Assembly: GCF_028285565.1 (NCBI RefSeq) | Contig: NZ_JANQOY010000153.1 | Location: 1 to 41,757 of the forward strand | DNA length: 41,757 bases | From: Acaryochloris sp. IP29b_bin.148 | GTDB taxonomy: Bacteria; Cyanobacteriota; Cyanobacteriia; Thermosynechococcales; Thermosynechococcaceae | Direction: 5' to 3' | Shown: one piece after another, positions 19,086-27,670 of the stretch | Layout of the letters: each line of letters begins with the position of its first letter | Numbering within the stretch: the first letter of the stretch is position 1 | Made by a program: the position numbers and the translations under genes | Notes under the pieces: generated by a model | Told to the model about the DNA's origin: nothing | Database searches by the model: none | What the model saw: the letters and a program-made list of their open reading frames with translations, nothing else

Positions 19086-19528
19086 CAGCTATCCCCTAAA
19101 TCCATCATAGTAACTTGTTCAGCAGCAATGCCAGTAAATCGTGTTTTATCTTCCTCGCCCACGTAAGGACCTTGCTTGACTTCGAACATCTCAACTTCTT
19201 CGAGCACTTCAAATCCATGCCCACCGGTCACTAGAAGAATGACATCTCCTGCTTCTAGGATGTAACTATTAAGATACTGTTGCTGGTCGTTATAGAAGTC
19301 CACTCGTAACTTCCCTTTACGAATAAATAGGACTTCTTGGGTATATTCCACTTGACGAGGAACTGGATTATGGACATGTGGCTTAATATGCTTTCCGGTG
19401 GGATGATGCATATAGGCTAGTTGCTGAGAAAGTTGATCAGGGGTAAAAAAATGAATCCCTGATTCATGAAAATGATGGGATACGATTAGAGCAAGAAGTC
19501 GATCGCCATCTGTAACTTTTTTAATCAT
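19085..19528 (-). CDS. Small cupin protein, metal-binding type
   Basis: A 147-residue single-cupin protein. Motif 1 contains HIKPHVHNP (H-x-H ligands) and a downstream glutamate in QEVLFIRKGKLRVDF. Motif 2 is EAGDVILLVTGGHGFEV with the final histidine. Cupins of this size beside DegT aminotransferases are often sugar isomerases or epimerases of the FdtA/WxcM kind, but the sequence does not allow a firm reaction. It is the first gene of the minus-strand run and overlaps the aminotransferase gene by one base (TGATG). The promoter should lie in the region from 19529 on. Confidence 0.75.
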   Translation of the reverse strand: MIKKVTDGDRLLALIVSHHFHESGIHFFTPDQLSQQLAYMHHPTGKHIKPHVHNPVPRQVEYTQEVLFIRKGKLRVDFYNDQQQYLNSYILEAGDVILLVTGGHGFEVLEEVEMFEVKQGPYVGEEDKTRFTGIAAEQVTMMDLGDS

Positions 19529-20029
19529 TATTTAGTATGAGGATATTTGTTATTCGAGGCTGAGTTGAAAGACTCATTCTTTGGAGAAGGCTCATAGGAC
19601 AATACTGTCAGAACAAAGTGTCAGTAATGCATCCATTTAATTAGTATTTTGCTTGCTCACTTATGCCAGCTGCTCTCTGTCTCTATTACATGATGCTGAG
19701 GCATTCTAAGTGTGGATACAAGATAGCGTTAAACAAGCCATCAAAAAGACACCTAAATCTTTCTTGAAACAAGGATAGGTATCATCTAATGATTGATATC
19801 CATCAGCACATTTACATCTAAGTCCTTATCCCTCTTGAGCTGCATTCAGCATGCTATTGCTGTCAATACTAGCTTATGTTGATAGACTTGGCCTACATCC
19901 TTGAGGGGGTAGACTTCTTGCATAAGAGTTCAAGATGATCCCCGCAATCCCCCTGTCGACGTAGGGGCACAAGTAACCCATCCTCCGATGGCACGACGTT
20001 TTTTGCGGGTAGTCAAAGGTAACGCTATC
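19529..20029. other. Intergenic region, promoter side of the biosynthetic cluster
   Basis: About 500 bp between two minus-strand genes, the larE stop and the cupin start. The end next to 19528 should carry the promoter of the cupin-aminotransferase-glycosyltransferase run. A short palindrome, CCCCT-8-AGGGG, lies near 19950-19970 just beyond the larE 3' end, but no T-run follows it, so it is not called a terminator. No tRNA, coding frame or insertion sequence could be recognised. Confidence 0.4.
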
Positions 20030-20854
20030 TCAGGGCAATGATGACAGTAAGGAGAGGTCCTGATTGAGCTTGCCACTCACAAATCCCTCAAGGTCGAGGG
20101 TGATATAGGTGAAGCCATAGTTCTTAAATGCTGTTACTAGTTGGGCGAGATTGGTCTTTTGGACAAAGGCCGTGATCTCAGCAGCAGGAAGTTCAATCCG
20201 CGCTGTATCGGCTTGCGATCGCACCCTCAATGTCGACCAGCCCAAATCACGAAGATACCGTTCTGCTTGTCCAACTCGCCGTAGCTTCTCCACCGTAATT
20301 GCTTCCCCATAGGGAAAACGAGAACTGAGACAAGGTTGTGCAGGCTTGTCCCACCAGGGCAAACACAATAGCCTAGAAATTTCTCGCACTTCTAGCTTAG
20401 TAATACCGATCTCTGCCAAAGGCGATCGCGTGCCCCGCTCCTTCGCCGCTTGAATCCCCGGACGATAATCGTGCAGATCATCCGCATTTACCCCATCCAC
20501 CACATAGGCATATCCCCATTCTGCGGCTAAGGGTTTTAGGGTGTCATAGAGTTCACTTTTACAGAAATAACACCGATTAACAGGATTAGCTGTGTAATGG
20601 GGATTATCCATTTCGTGAGTGGCGACAACGCGATGGGGAATCCCAATGTCGGCGGCCTGCACCTGAGCATCTTCCAAATCTTCAGGCAGAAGGGAGGGGG
20701 AATTGGCGGTCGTGGCAAGCGCTTGATCTCCCAACACATCAAAAGCAACTTTTGCCACTAAGGTACTGTCGATGCCCCCTGAATAGGCAATCAGAGCACG
20801 TTCCATTTGAGCGAAGAGGGTTTGCAGTTTTTGCAGCTTGTCCTGAACCGTCAT
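20030..20854 (-). CDS. larE: LarE-type ATP-dependent sulfur transferase
   Basis: A 274-residue PP-loop enzyme. In lactate racemase maturation LarE adenylates the pyridinium carboxylate and transfers sulfur for the nickel-pincer cofactor. SGGIDS (25-30) is the PP-loop. C175 in [10 protein letters not shown] matches the sacrificial cysteine position of the Lactobacillus enzyme. C95 and C98 in NRCYFCKSE are additional. A C-x2-C plus this third cysteine is the arrangement reported for [4Fe-4S] LarE proteins that act catalytically, as in Thermotoga, so a cluster-bearing enzyme is inferred. Neither larB, larC nor larA is nearby. It is divergent from rpsO. Confidence 0.88.
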   Translation of the reverse strand: MTVQDKLQKLQTLFAQMERALIAYSGGIDSTLVAKVAFDVLGDQALATTANSPSLLPEDLEDAQVQAADIGIPHRVVATHEMDNPHYTANPVNRCYFCKSELYDTLKPLAAEWGYAYVVDGVNADDLHDYRPGIQAAKERGTRSPLAEIGITKLEVREISRLLCLPWWDKPAQPCLSSRFPYGEAITVEKLRRVGQAERYLRDLGWSTLRVRSQADTARIELPAAEITAFVQKTNLAQLVTAFKNYGFTYITLDLEGFVSGKLNQDLSLLSSLP

Positions 20855-20984
20855 TAGCCCCTTAAGAATTCTTTATCCTTCTAGTCTAAACGGTTCTAAA
20901 GGAGAACGTACGTTTAGCAACAAAGAACAGGGAATGAGATGTCATTATGATAGAATTAGCGTTTTGAGAAAACACGGATCACGT

Positions 20985-21254
20985 ATGGCTTTGTTACAAG
21001 AAAAAAAACAGGAACTTATTGAAGCCTATCAAGTGCACGAGACTGATACAGGCTCTGCAGATGTTCAAGTTGCCATGCTGACTGAGCGGATCAGTAAGCT
21101 GAGTGAACACCTCAAGACCAACAAAAAAGACCATTCTTCTCGTCGGGGTCTTCTGAAAATGATTGGTCAGCGTAAGCGCCTGTTGACCTATATCATGAAA
21201 AAAGATCCAGCCCATTACCGTGAGCTGATTCAACGCTTAGGTATTCGGGGTTAA
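20985..21254 (+). CDS. rpsO: 30S ribosomal protein S15
   Basis: Ribosomal protein S15, 89 residues, binds 16S rRNA in the central domain of the small subunit. Family signatures are [36 protein letters not shown] and the ending [12 protein letters not shown]. The frame is open 17 codons further upstream, but the family begins at MALLQEKKQ, so the ATG at 20985 is chosen. TATGAT at 20946-20951 could be a -10 element for this gene. A PAM68-like gene follows after 15 bp and a DAHP synthase gene 12 bp after that, so the three probably form an operon. Confidence 0.97.
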   Translation: MALLQEKKQELIEAYQVHETDTGSADVQVAMLTERISKLSEHLKTNKKDHSSRRGLLKMIGQRKRLLTYIMKKDPAHYRELIQRLGIRG

Positions 21255-21269
21255 CGGTACTTTACTCCC

Positions 21270-21914
21270 ATGGCTTCTAAACCTGACGGTAATAACACAA
21301 ACAGCAAATCAGGCTTTGGCTTAGACTTAGCTGATGCTTCGGCGTCTGAGAATAAGAAGAAAGCAAAGTCTGCCCCCAAACTATCTGCAAAAGCTCCTAA
21401 GTCGAAGAAAAAGCAGAAAAAGGCCAAAGGGAAGAAGCGAGCTGATCCCTCCGCTGTTATTCCTAAAGTTGTCAGCAACCGCATGATTCGACGAGTGGGA
21501 ATTTTTTCGGGTATTCCCACCCTGTTGGCTTTTCTGACCATCCCTGCCAGTTATTTTGTCACTGAGCAAGGATGGGCGGAGTTTCCCGGCACGCTAGTGT
21601 TGTTTGCCAGTATTACCTTTTTAATCTTAGGTCTGGTTGGGGTGAGTTATGGGATTATTTCCGCCTCTTGGGATGAGGAAATTAAGGGATCACCGCTTGG
21701 CATTAGCGAGTTTAGATTGAACCTAGGCCGCATCCAAGACCGTCGTCGCGTGCAGAAGGCAGAGCGGCAACGCCTCAAGGAAGAACAAGCTAAAACGGAA
21801 GGCAAGGCCAAAACAGAAGGCAAGGCCAAGGCAAAACAGGCGTCTGCTAAAGCAGAGACACCCCCATCGACAACGGAAGCTACTGAGTCTCAAGAGGAGT
21901 CAGCTAATTCGTAA
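21270..21914 (+). CDS. PAM68-like photosystem II assembly protein (DUF3464)
   Basis: A 214-residue protein with a lysine-rich, alanine-rich N-terminus (about 25-60), two hydrophobic helices (about 76-96 and 104-132) and a conserved segment GSPLGISEFRLNLGRIQDRR after the second helix. That segment and the two-helix layout are the mark of the PAM68 family, thylakoid proteins that help photosystem II assembly in plants and cyanobacteria. The C-terminus is a charged repeat-like tail (KTEGKAKTEGKAKAK). The gene sits between rpsO and DAHP synthase with short gaps, suggesting co-transcription. It supports a photosynthetic host. Confidence 0.9.
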   Translation: MASKPDGNNTNSKSGFGLDLADASASENKKKAKSAPKLSAKAPKSKKKQKKAKGKKRADPSAVIPKVVSNRMIRRVGIFSGIPTLLAFLTIPASYFVTEQGWAEFPGTLVLFASITFLILGLVGVSYGIISASWDEEIKGSPLGISEFRLNLGRIQDRRRVQKAERQRLKEEQAKTEGKAKTEGKAKAKQASAKAETPPSTTEATESQEESANS

Positions 21915-21926
21915 GGAGTAAACCTT

Positions 21927-22985
21927 ATGATCATCGTTTTCAAAAATGGCACCCCCGAGCCGGAGATCCAGTCCTTGGACCAAGAAATGCGAGATTGGGG
22001 GTTAACGCCAGAGAAAATTGTCGGTCAACACAATGTCGTTATTGGGTTGGTGGGCGAAACGGCAGCGTTAGATCCCGATCGGATTCGGGACTTGAGCCCC
22101 TGGATTGAATCAGTCTTGCGAGTGGGTAAGCCCTATAAACGGGTTAGTCGAGAATTTCGACATGGCGCATCCAGCCGTGTTGCAGTGTCAACCCCCAAGG
22201 GACCCGTGTTTTTTGGAGAAAGCGATCCGATTGTTTTAGTGGCAGGCCCCTGTTCTGTTGAAAATGAAGCCATGATTGTGGAGACGGCCCAGCGGGTTGC
22301 TGCTGCTGGGGCCTCTTTTTTGCGTGGCGGAGCCTATAAGCCCCGTACTTCTCCCTATGCCTTCCAAGGACATGGAGAGAGTGCTCTGGGCCTATTGGCT
22401 GCGGCTCGTGATGCCTCTGGCTTGGGCATTATTACCGAGGTGATGGATACGGCAGATTTGGAGAAGGTGGCTGAGGTTGCCGATGTGGTTCAGATCGGGG
22501 CTCGGAATATGCAGAACTTTCCTTTGCTGAAGGCCGCTGGGGCTCAATCTAAGCCGGTGTTATTAAAGCGAGGACTATCTGCCACGATTGAGGAATGGCT
22601 GATGGCTGCAGAATATATCCTGGCTGCCGGGAATTCTCAGGTCATTTTGTGTGAACGAGGCATTCGCACCTTTGATCGGCAGCATTTACGCAATACGCTG
22701 GATCTGGCAGCGGTAGCGGTGCTGAGATCGCTGACACATTTACCTATTATGGTTGATCCCAGTCATGGAACGGGCTGGGCTGAATATGTTCCGGCATTAG
22801 CAAAAGCTGCGATCGCAGTAGGAACCGATTCTTTGATGATTGAGGTTCACCCTAACCCTGCTAAGGCATTATCGGATGGTCCTCAGTCACTCACCCCTGA
22901 TCAGTTTGCAGTTTTAACTCAGGAATTAGCTACGATTGGCAATGCTGTAGGTCGCTGGCCTCAATCTGCTGCGATTGCTGCCTAA
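21927..22985 (+). CDS. aroF: 3-deoxy-7-phosphoheptulonate (DAHP) synthase
   Basis: The first enzyme of the shikimate pathway, condensing phosphoenolpyruvate and erythrose 4-phosphate. The 352 residues comprise an N-terminal ferredoxin-like regulatory domain (about 1-70, [14 protein letters not shown]) and a TIM barrel. Family signatures are [58 protein letters not shown] and MVDPSHGTG. The N-terminal domain makes this the type I-beta form, in which that domain usually mediates feedback inhibition. GTAAGGAG about 12 nt before the ATG is a good ribosome binding site, and the gene follows the PAM68 gene by 12 bp. Confidence 0.96.
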   Translation: MIIVFKNGTPEPEIQSLDQEMRDWGLTPEKIVGQHNVVIGLVGETAALDPDRIRDLSPWIESVLRVGKPYKRVSREFRHGASSRVAVSTPKGPVFFGESDPIVLVAGPCSVENEAMIVETAQRVAAAGASFLRGGAYKPRTSPYAFQGHGESALGLLAAARDASGLGIITEVMDTADLEKVAEVADVVQIGARNMQNFPLLKAAGAQSKPVLLKRGLSATIEEWLMAAEYILAAGNSQVILCERGIRTFDRQHLRNTLDLAAVAVLRSLTHLPIMVDPSHGTGWAEYVPALAKAAIAVGTDSLMIEVHPNPAKALSDGPQSLTPDQFAVLTQELATIGNAVGRWPQSAAIAA

Positions 22986-23012
22986 TTTCTAACCAACTTA
23001 GGCAAAGCCGGA

Positions 23013-23384
23013 TCAAGGCATGGCAAAAAACGTTAAGCAGCCGCCAACTGGGTCATAGACAACAAATTCTTTGGGTCCCCAGCGTTTTTGTTCTAGATGC
23101 TCTTGGACAATACTCTTATCCCTCGCTTGGTATTCAGCATAGAGTTGCTCGATATTATTGACCTGAATCCTGAGGCTGGTAGGACTGCCCAAATTTTGGT
23201 AGCTGTTTTTGCACAGATAGAGAACAGCCGTATCCCGTTGCACAATCGCCAGTCGAAGCGGATCACCTTCGCGGTGGATGACGTTGAAACCGAGTTTCTG
23301 TTCGTAGAATGCGATCGCAGGTTCTAGATCCTCTCCAGCGGGTACGAGGGGATGGATGGGACCTAAAGTTGGGGACGAACTCAT
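23013..23384 (-). CDS. VOC (glyoxalase/bleomycin-resistance fold) protein
   Basis: A 123-residue protein with the paired beta-alpha-beta3 pattern of the VOC superfamily: LEPAIAFYEQKLGFNVIHREGDP in the first half and SLRIQVNNIEQLYAEYQARD then FVVYDPVGGCLTFF in the second. Members include glyoxalase I, dioxygenases and bleomycin-binding proteins. The expected metal ligands cannot all be assigned, so the reaction is unknown. It converges on the DAHP synthase gene with a 27-bp gap and stands alone. Confidence 0.85.
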   Translation of the reverse strand: MSSSPTLGPIHPLVPAGEDLEPAIAFYEQKLGFNVIHREGDPLRLAIVQRDTAVLYLCKNSYQNLGSPTSLRIQVNNIEQLYAEYQARDKSIVQEHLEQKRWGPKEFVVYDPVGGCLTFFAMP

Positions 23385-23498
23385 CAGAGTTTACCTCGCC
23401 GAAATTGATAAATACAGGGATTAGAGCAGCATTAAGTATTATTGCCTAGCTTTCTAAATTAGCAACATCTACCCTCTAAACATGATAGAACGGGGAAC

Positions 23499-23975
23499 AT
23501 GCTTAGTCTTAACGCTCTCCTTGACTTCTCCCGATGCCACTGTGTTGGAATTTGTGCATCCTTAGTTCCCATCAATATCTTCGCCACGGCCTTCACCGTT
23601 GTTCAGGTCAGTCGGAACCATTCTCCGCGCTCCGTCCACTTTAATATTGGCGTCGCCAGTCTAGCTGCGGTACTGCTGGCGCTGCATGATCTGTCCTGGT
23701 TGATGATCGGTGTGGTTATGGCTCCCACCTATATTCTGTTCACTATTGCTCTGGTTTGTCTGAGTTTTAATGCTTGGGCTGGATGGCATTCTCAAAGCTT
23801 ACGATATATCGTTCGAACTGTTGTTGGTTATTGTCTAACAATAGGTCGGAATATCATGGCTCAGGTCCATAACCATTCCCCGATTGAGCCTCAACAAGTG
23901 CGCGTCGCCCAGTCTATTTGCGCAATGGATTCACGACCTCAAATTGGGCCATTACATTCACCACTTCCGAGATGA
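23499..23975 (+). CDS. Small membrane protein of unknown function, probably frameshifted near its end
   Basis: A 158-residue protein with four hydrophobic stretches (about 14-38, 51-66, 68-95 and 103-118) and a conserved-looking start MLSLNALLDFSRCHCVGICA. GGGGAAC stands just before the ATG. After residue 140 the composition turns odd (SRPQIGPLHSPLPR). In the +1 frame an open stretch from about 23917 to a TAA at 24046-24048 encodes WIHDLKLGHYIHHFRDEF and EFHRLSENDLMLALIPTL, which looks more like genuine protein. A one-base insertion near 23915-23925 would explain this, and the intact gene would then run to 24048. No function is assigned. Confidence 0.6.
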   Translation: MLSLNALLDFSRCHCVGICASLVPINIFATAFTVVQVSRNHSPRSVHFNIGVASLAAVLLALHDLSWLMIGVVMAPTYILFTIALVCLSFNAWAGWHSQSLRYIVRTVVGYCLTIGRNIMAQVHNHSPIEPQQVRVAQSICAMDSRPQIGPLHSPLPR

Positions 23976-24127
23976 ATTTCACCGCTTATCAGAAAACGAT
24001 CTTATGCTTGCACTGATCCCTACTTTAATCTGGCTAGATAAAATCTAAAATGACGATTTTTCGTGATAATCGAAAACTATTCTTTAGCTTAAAAATATGA
24101 GAATAGGCGAGAAAGAATCATAATTCC

Positions 24128-25501
24128 TCAACTGATCTGCAGCGCCAACCAAATGACTGGACCGATGGCAATAACAACGGCTAATAAGACAAGTAGCTGT
24201 TTCTCCTGCTTCTGAGATTGTTGCCAAATTTTAGAATAAGGGACATTAGCATCTCCTAGTTGAAGGAGAGCATATTTGTGAAACCACTTTGGCAAAAGCT
24301 TATGCAGAAGCATAAGTATCAATACTTTAGCGATAAAAAGCGTGCTCGTTGCTCGTTTATTGCCACCAAACCCAATTTCAGAAAGTTGAGCGATCGCATC
24401 CACATCGGGCTTCCGTATCTGACTAAATGTGGGCAAAGCAACAGAGAGGTTCCCATTAGATTGGGCCAAGGTGTTTGCAAAAACTCGACAACTTTCAAGG
24501 GCCGTATTACACCCTTGTCCTAAGGATGGCCACACTGAATGGGCGGCATCTCCCAGCAGAACAATACAGTCACTGCCGACGAGCTGATTGCAGACAGTCG
24601 TTATCCCACCATTGGCAGCTTTTTGCGATAGTAAATCTTGGGCGAAGTGAGAGGGTAAACCTGCTTGATCAAGATTAGGGAAGATATTTGGGAATTTCTC
24701 TTTAAATAAGGTGCATATGTCTTCTTCAGTTTGCAGTTTATCGAAGGTTATCTCTCCCTCTTGGGGCAAAATCAAAACCCCATTGAGTGTTCCATCAATC
24801 TTGGGGGGTGCAAGCAGGGTAACAGGCTGAGTACCAGGCCAGGTATGAAAGCGGTTTTCCCACTCTTTTGTCGCTCCGGAGAAATTTTCGACTAATCCTA
24901 AATCACAGATTTTGTACAACATATTGTCTGTGTTCTGCCGAACTGTAAATTCCTCAATCTGAGATTCCATTGCAGCTCTAACCGTACTAAAGACGCCACC
25001 TGCGCCCACTAGTAGATCAAATGTCTCCTCATGTTGTTTGGATTCTGCTTGAAAAACCGCAGTTTTTTCTTGGATATTGATCTGCAATAGTTTTTGATTA
25101 AAATAATAATTAATTTTGTCAGGATAACGATTTTTCCCGTCTGAAATTAAAGATTGAGCTAGCGTAAAACGATCGATTGAAATCGAGTCTCGAAATCCCT
25201 GGCTTAACTTTGCTTGTTTAACAGTGTGTCGAATACCACCTTGAATAGATACGACTTTTTCTGGTGATAGCTGAACCCCCACTTCTTCCAATCCATTGAG
25301 TGCTCGCCTGTTGAGCACAATATTGAACGAGCGACGAGTACTTGAAGTTTCGGCAATAACACTGCGCCGCTCATAAACAGATACATGCCAACCCATCTGA
25401 GCTAAATATAAGGCGGTTAGTGAGCCTGTTGGTCCACCACCGACTATTATTGCTGTGCTTTTCTGATCAGAGGGTGAAGAATATGCAGACGGATTTACCA
25501 T
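24128..25501 (-). CDS. FAD-dependent monooxygenase, kynurenine 3-monooxygenase-like
   Basis: A 457-residue class A flavoprotein hydroxylase. The N-terminal FAD-binding motif is IIVGGGPTGSLTALYLAQMG. The second FAD motif is IVLLGDAAHSVWPSLGQGC near residue 320. The C-terminus has a hydrophobic stretch LMLLHKLL and a final helix LLVLLAVVIAIGPVIWLAL that should anchor it to the membrane, as in eukaryotic KMO. An ATG further upstream exists, but the start at 25501 is preceded by GGAGAA at proper spacing and is chosen. No other tryptophan-catabolism genes are near, so the aromatic substrate is unknown. A repeated 12-bp motif lies 49-93 bp upstream. Confidence 0.88.
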   Translation of the reverse strand: MVNPSAYSSPSDQKSTAIIVGGGPTGSLTALYLAQMGWHVSVYERRSVIAETSSTRRSFNIVLNRRALNGLEEVGVQLSPEKVVSIQGGIRHTVKQAKLSQGFRDSISIDRFTLAQSLISDGKNRYPDKINYYFNQKLLQINIQEKTAVFQAESKQHEETFDLLVGAGGVFSTVRAAMESQIEEFTVRQNTDNMLYKICDLGLVENFSGATKEWENRFHTWPGTQPVTLLAPPKIDGTLNGVLILPQEGEITFDKLQTEEDICTLFKEKFPNIFPNLDQAGLPSHFAQDLLSQKAANGGITTVCNQLVGSDCIVLLGDAAHSVWPSLGQGCNTALESCRVFANTLAQSNGNLSVALPTFSQIRKPDVDAIAQLSEIGFGGNKRATSTLFIAKVLILMLLHKLLPKWFHKYALLQLGDANVPYSKIWQQSQKQEKQLLVLLAVVIAIGPVIWLALQIS

Positions 25502-25549
25502 GCTTGATTCTCCATTCTTATGTCTCAATAGTACCGCTTAATGAGTGTT

Positions 25550-25594
25550 TTTATGATTCAATCTATGACTCAAGGAAATAGTTTGAATCATAAA
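25550..25594. promoter_or_regulatory. Inverted-repeat operator candidate, TTTATGATTCAA / TTGAATCATAAA
   Basis: TTTATGATTCAA (25550-25561) and its perfect reverse complement TTGAATCATAAA (25583-25594) flank a 21-bp spacer that itself holds the related ATGACTCAA (25565-25573). The pair lies 49-93 bp upstream of the flavin monooxygenase start. This is where a regulator of that gene would bind. The protein that binds is unknown. Confidence 0.5.
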
Positions 25595-26094
25595 TATGAT
25601 ATAAAACAAAACCTTAGTCACTATCAGTTTGTTTATGGATGTATTCGTAACTGAATCTCAAATGTTAATTATAAAAATCACCACCTTAAAATAAAATTTA
25701 ATGATGGTGAACGAACTAGCATCTTGAATCATAAACAACGACCTCTTAAATCGCCGACTTATGGTTGATTACAGCTAGCCAGATAGTGGACTCTCCGTAA
25801 AAGACTGGAATGTCATCCAGTAGCGGATTTACCTATCCCTTCAGGCCTGAATGCACATCAATGAATTTTCTATATAGTAAGAAATGAACTCAATTAAGCT
25901 GTATGGTCAATATTTTATATAGAATGACGATTCTCTAATAAATCCGAAAAATGCATCTAATTCTAGATGGTTGCAGCTATAAAAAATATTTTAAAAAAAG
26001 CTCTAAAAATAGTGAAAATGTAGCTCTATATATTAATTATGAGATACTGTGCATTTAGTTCGAGAATGTGAATCTTTAAGACGACTTATCGCAT
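25595..26094. other. AT-rich intergenic region with a third TTGAATCATAAA copy
   Basis: About 500 bp of AT-rich sequence between the GAF-LuxR gene stop and the monooxygenase operator. A third exact copy of TTGAATCATAAA is at 25724-25735, 223 bp from the monooxygenase start. No coding frame, RNA gene or terminator was recognised. The block near 25880-26040 is particularly A/T rich. Confidence 0.45.
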
Positions 26095-27504
26095 CTAGAT
26101 CCACTCTCGACTGGTGGCTTCATAAACGGCTTGATACCGATTTTTGGCCTTTAACTTGGTCAATGTATTGTTGACGTGAAACCGAACCGTACTGGCGCTG
26201 ATATGCAATCGGTTGGCAATATCGCGATCTCTCAGCCCTTGAGACAACAACCGCATAATTTCCTGCTCTCGGTCGGATAACACCGGAGCGATCAGCTCCG
26301 GCAAAGCAGCTTGGCCTTGAGAGACTTGAGCCACGACCGTATAGAGTTGTTGGGGAATGATATCCAGTGTCACCACTGCTTGAGCTGCAGCAGGAATCTG
26401 CCCCCGAGGAGAATGCTGAATCCAAATGATGGGCGAGTTTGATGGGGGAACATCTAGACGATCCGTTAGCAGGACTTCTGGGGTATCTGATGCTGCCGTT
26501 TTAGAGGGTGCATGCTTCAGATTTAAGCCTGCTTGCAAGCATAGATGGGTAAATGCCAGTTGTAAGACAGATTGCTGACATTGAACCGACACGGATAAAT
26601 GCTCAGATGCAGCCGCCCTATAGGGCAGCGTTAAGGTCAGCTCAAATACCCGATCTTGAGGGTCGGGTTGGGTGGTCAACGTCCCTCCCAGCCATAGAGT
26701 CATCCGTTGTAGCTCTGCCAAGGGTGAGGCAGCTCGCTTTAGTCGATCTTCACGGATGTTAGGGGGGAAGATTGCGATTGCATCCAACAATATGGCTTGT
26801 TCACCATAGGTCAAGCGGCAATAGCTGCAATTCAGTTGGGTTAACAGCTCCACCCCCCGCAGCAGGGCATAAGCCATAGAAGCCGGGAGATCCCGTTCCG
26901 TGCCCACCAACATTAACTGAGTTGAGGTGAGCACCTGTGCCAGTTGATCGGACAAGGCCATCGCTCTACTTTGAGACATAGATTTGGGTATCGTTCTCTG
27001 AGACTGAAGTGCGGCATCCAAGGCGATAGTGGTCGTCAGACACAGCATTTGCAGAACTTCCAGAAATTCTGGGGCAAGGGGAGTATGACTAAAGGTAGCC
27101 AGGACTCCTAACACGCGATCACCCGCCATTAGCGGATACCCGGCAAATCCTTGAATTTGATTGGCAATTGCCCAGTCTCGATCCTTGACCCAGGGTTCAT
27201 CCGGTAAATAATTACTTAAAAACGGCACCCGGTTTTGAGCAATCTTGCCCACCTTATAGGCCCCCATCGGCACATGGGCAAAGGAACCATTGGTATGGGT
27301 ATACAGCCCGGAAGAAGCAACTAAGGTCAGGGTTTGCTGTTCCGTGTCCGTTAACCAGATGCGAGCAAAGGCACATTGAAAACGCTGGACTAACGCTTCA
27401 GTGACACGATGGGCAATTGCTGCTGGATCTAAGCACCCAGAAATACTTTGACCAATCGCATTGACATCCTGAAGATGGGAGCGTAACTGAACTGAATTTA
27501 GCAA
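26095..27504 (-). CDS. GAF-domain LuxR-family transcriptional regulator
   Basis: A 469-residue regulator. A GAF domain lies at about 15-165 (FQCAFARIWLTDTEQQTL, GFAGYPLMAGDRVLGVLATF). A middle region of about 200 residues is of unknown fold. A LuxR/FixJ helix-turn-helix lies at about 405-465: LSDREQEIMRLLSQGL, RDIANRLHISASTVRFHVNN, LKAKNRYQAVYEA. There is no response-regulator receiver domain, so the signal probably enters through GAF. The gene is divergent from the MSMEG_0570-family gene with a 166-bp shared upstream region containing an NtcA-like box. This makes it a candidate local regulator of the nitrogen-starvation cluster, though nothing in the sequence proves it. Confidence 0.9.
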   Translation of the reverse strand: MLNSVQLRSHLQDVNAIGQSISGCLDPAAIAHRVTEALVQRFQCAFARIWLTDTEQQTLTLVASSGLYTHTNGSFAHVPMGAYKVGKIAQNRVPFLSNYLPDEPWVKDRDWAIANQIQGFAGYPLMAGDRVLGVLATFSHTPLAPEFLEVLQMLCLTTTIALDAALQSQRTIPKSMSQSRAMALSDQLAQVLTSTQLMLVGTERDLPASMAYALLRGVELLTQLNCSYCRLTYGEQAILLDAIAIFPPNIREDRLKRAASPLAELQRMTLWLGGTLTTQPDPQDRVFELTLTLPYRAAASEHLSVSVQCQQSVLQLAFTHLCLQAGLNLKHAPSKTAASDTPEVLLTDRLDVPPSNSPIIWIQHSPRGQIPAAAQAVVTLDIIPQQLYTVVAQVSQGQAALPELIAPVLSDREQEIMRLLSQGLRDRDIANRLHISASTVRFHVNNTLTKLKAKNRYQAVYEATSREWI

Positions 27505-27579
27505 GGTGCGGCTGGAGGATGAAATGGCCTGGGAAAACGGATCACTTCTTTATTGAATAAAAAAGACTCTCCTCGCTTT

Positions 27580-27623
27580 GTATCAACCAGTACAACTGGC
27601 GACTCCCCCTGCACCGTTAAAGT
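27580..27623 (+). promoter_or_regulatory. NtcA-type promoter in front of the MSMEG_0570-family gene
   Basis: GTA-TCAACCAG-TAC (27580-27593) is a perfect GTAN8TAC NtcA box. A -10-like TAAAGT (TAN3T) at 27618-27623 follows after 24 bp, within the range known for NtcA-activated promoters. The ATG of the plus-strand gene is 47 bp further on. The box is palindromic and could also affect the divergent LuxR gene, but no TAN3T at the right distance is seen on that side. Confidence 0.6.
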
Positions 27624-27670
27624 AAAGGGCAGGAAATCTGTTCCACCCACCTCTTTTCGTACATGGATCC

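Noticed and set aside
19529-20029. tRNA or small RNA gene in the 500-bp gap
   Set aside because: No cloverleaf, T-loop motif or clear promoter-terminator pair could be found by eye.
20934-20984. Upstream ATG extending ribosomal protein S15 by 17 residues
   Set aside because: S15 proteins begin at MALLQEKKQ; the extension has no family support and covers the likely promoter.
21647-21829. Minus-strand frame inside the PAM68-like gene with serine/alanine repeats
   Set aside because: Antisense of a lysine/alanine-rich coding region; a compositional artefact.
27565-27593. NtcA promoter for the GAF-LuxR gene on the minus strand
   Set aside because: The box is palindromic, but no TAN3T at about 20-24 bp is seen in that direction.
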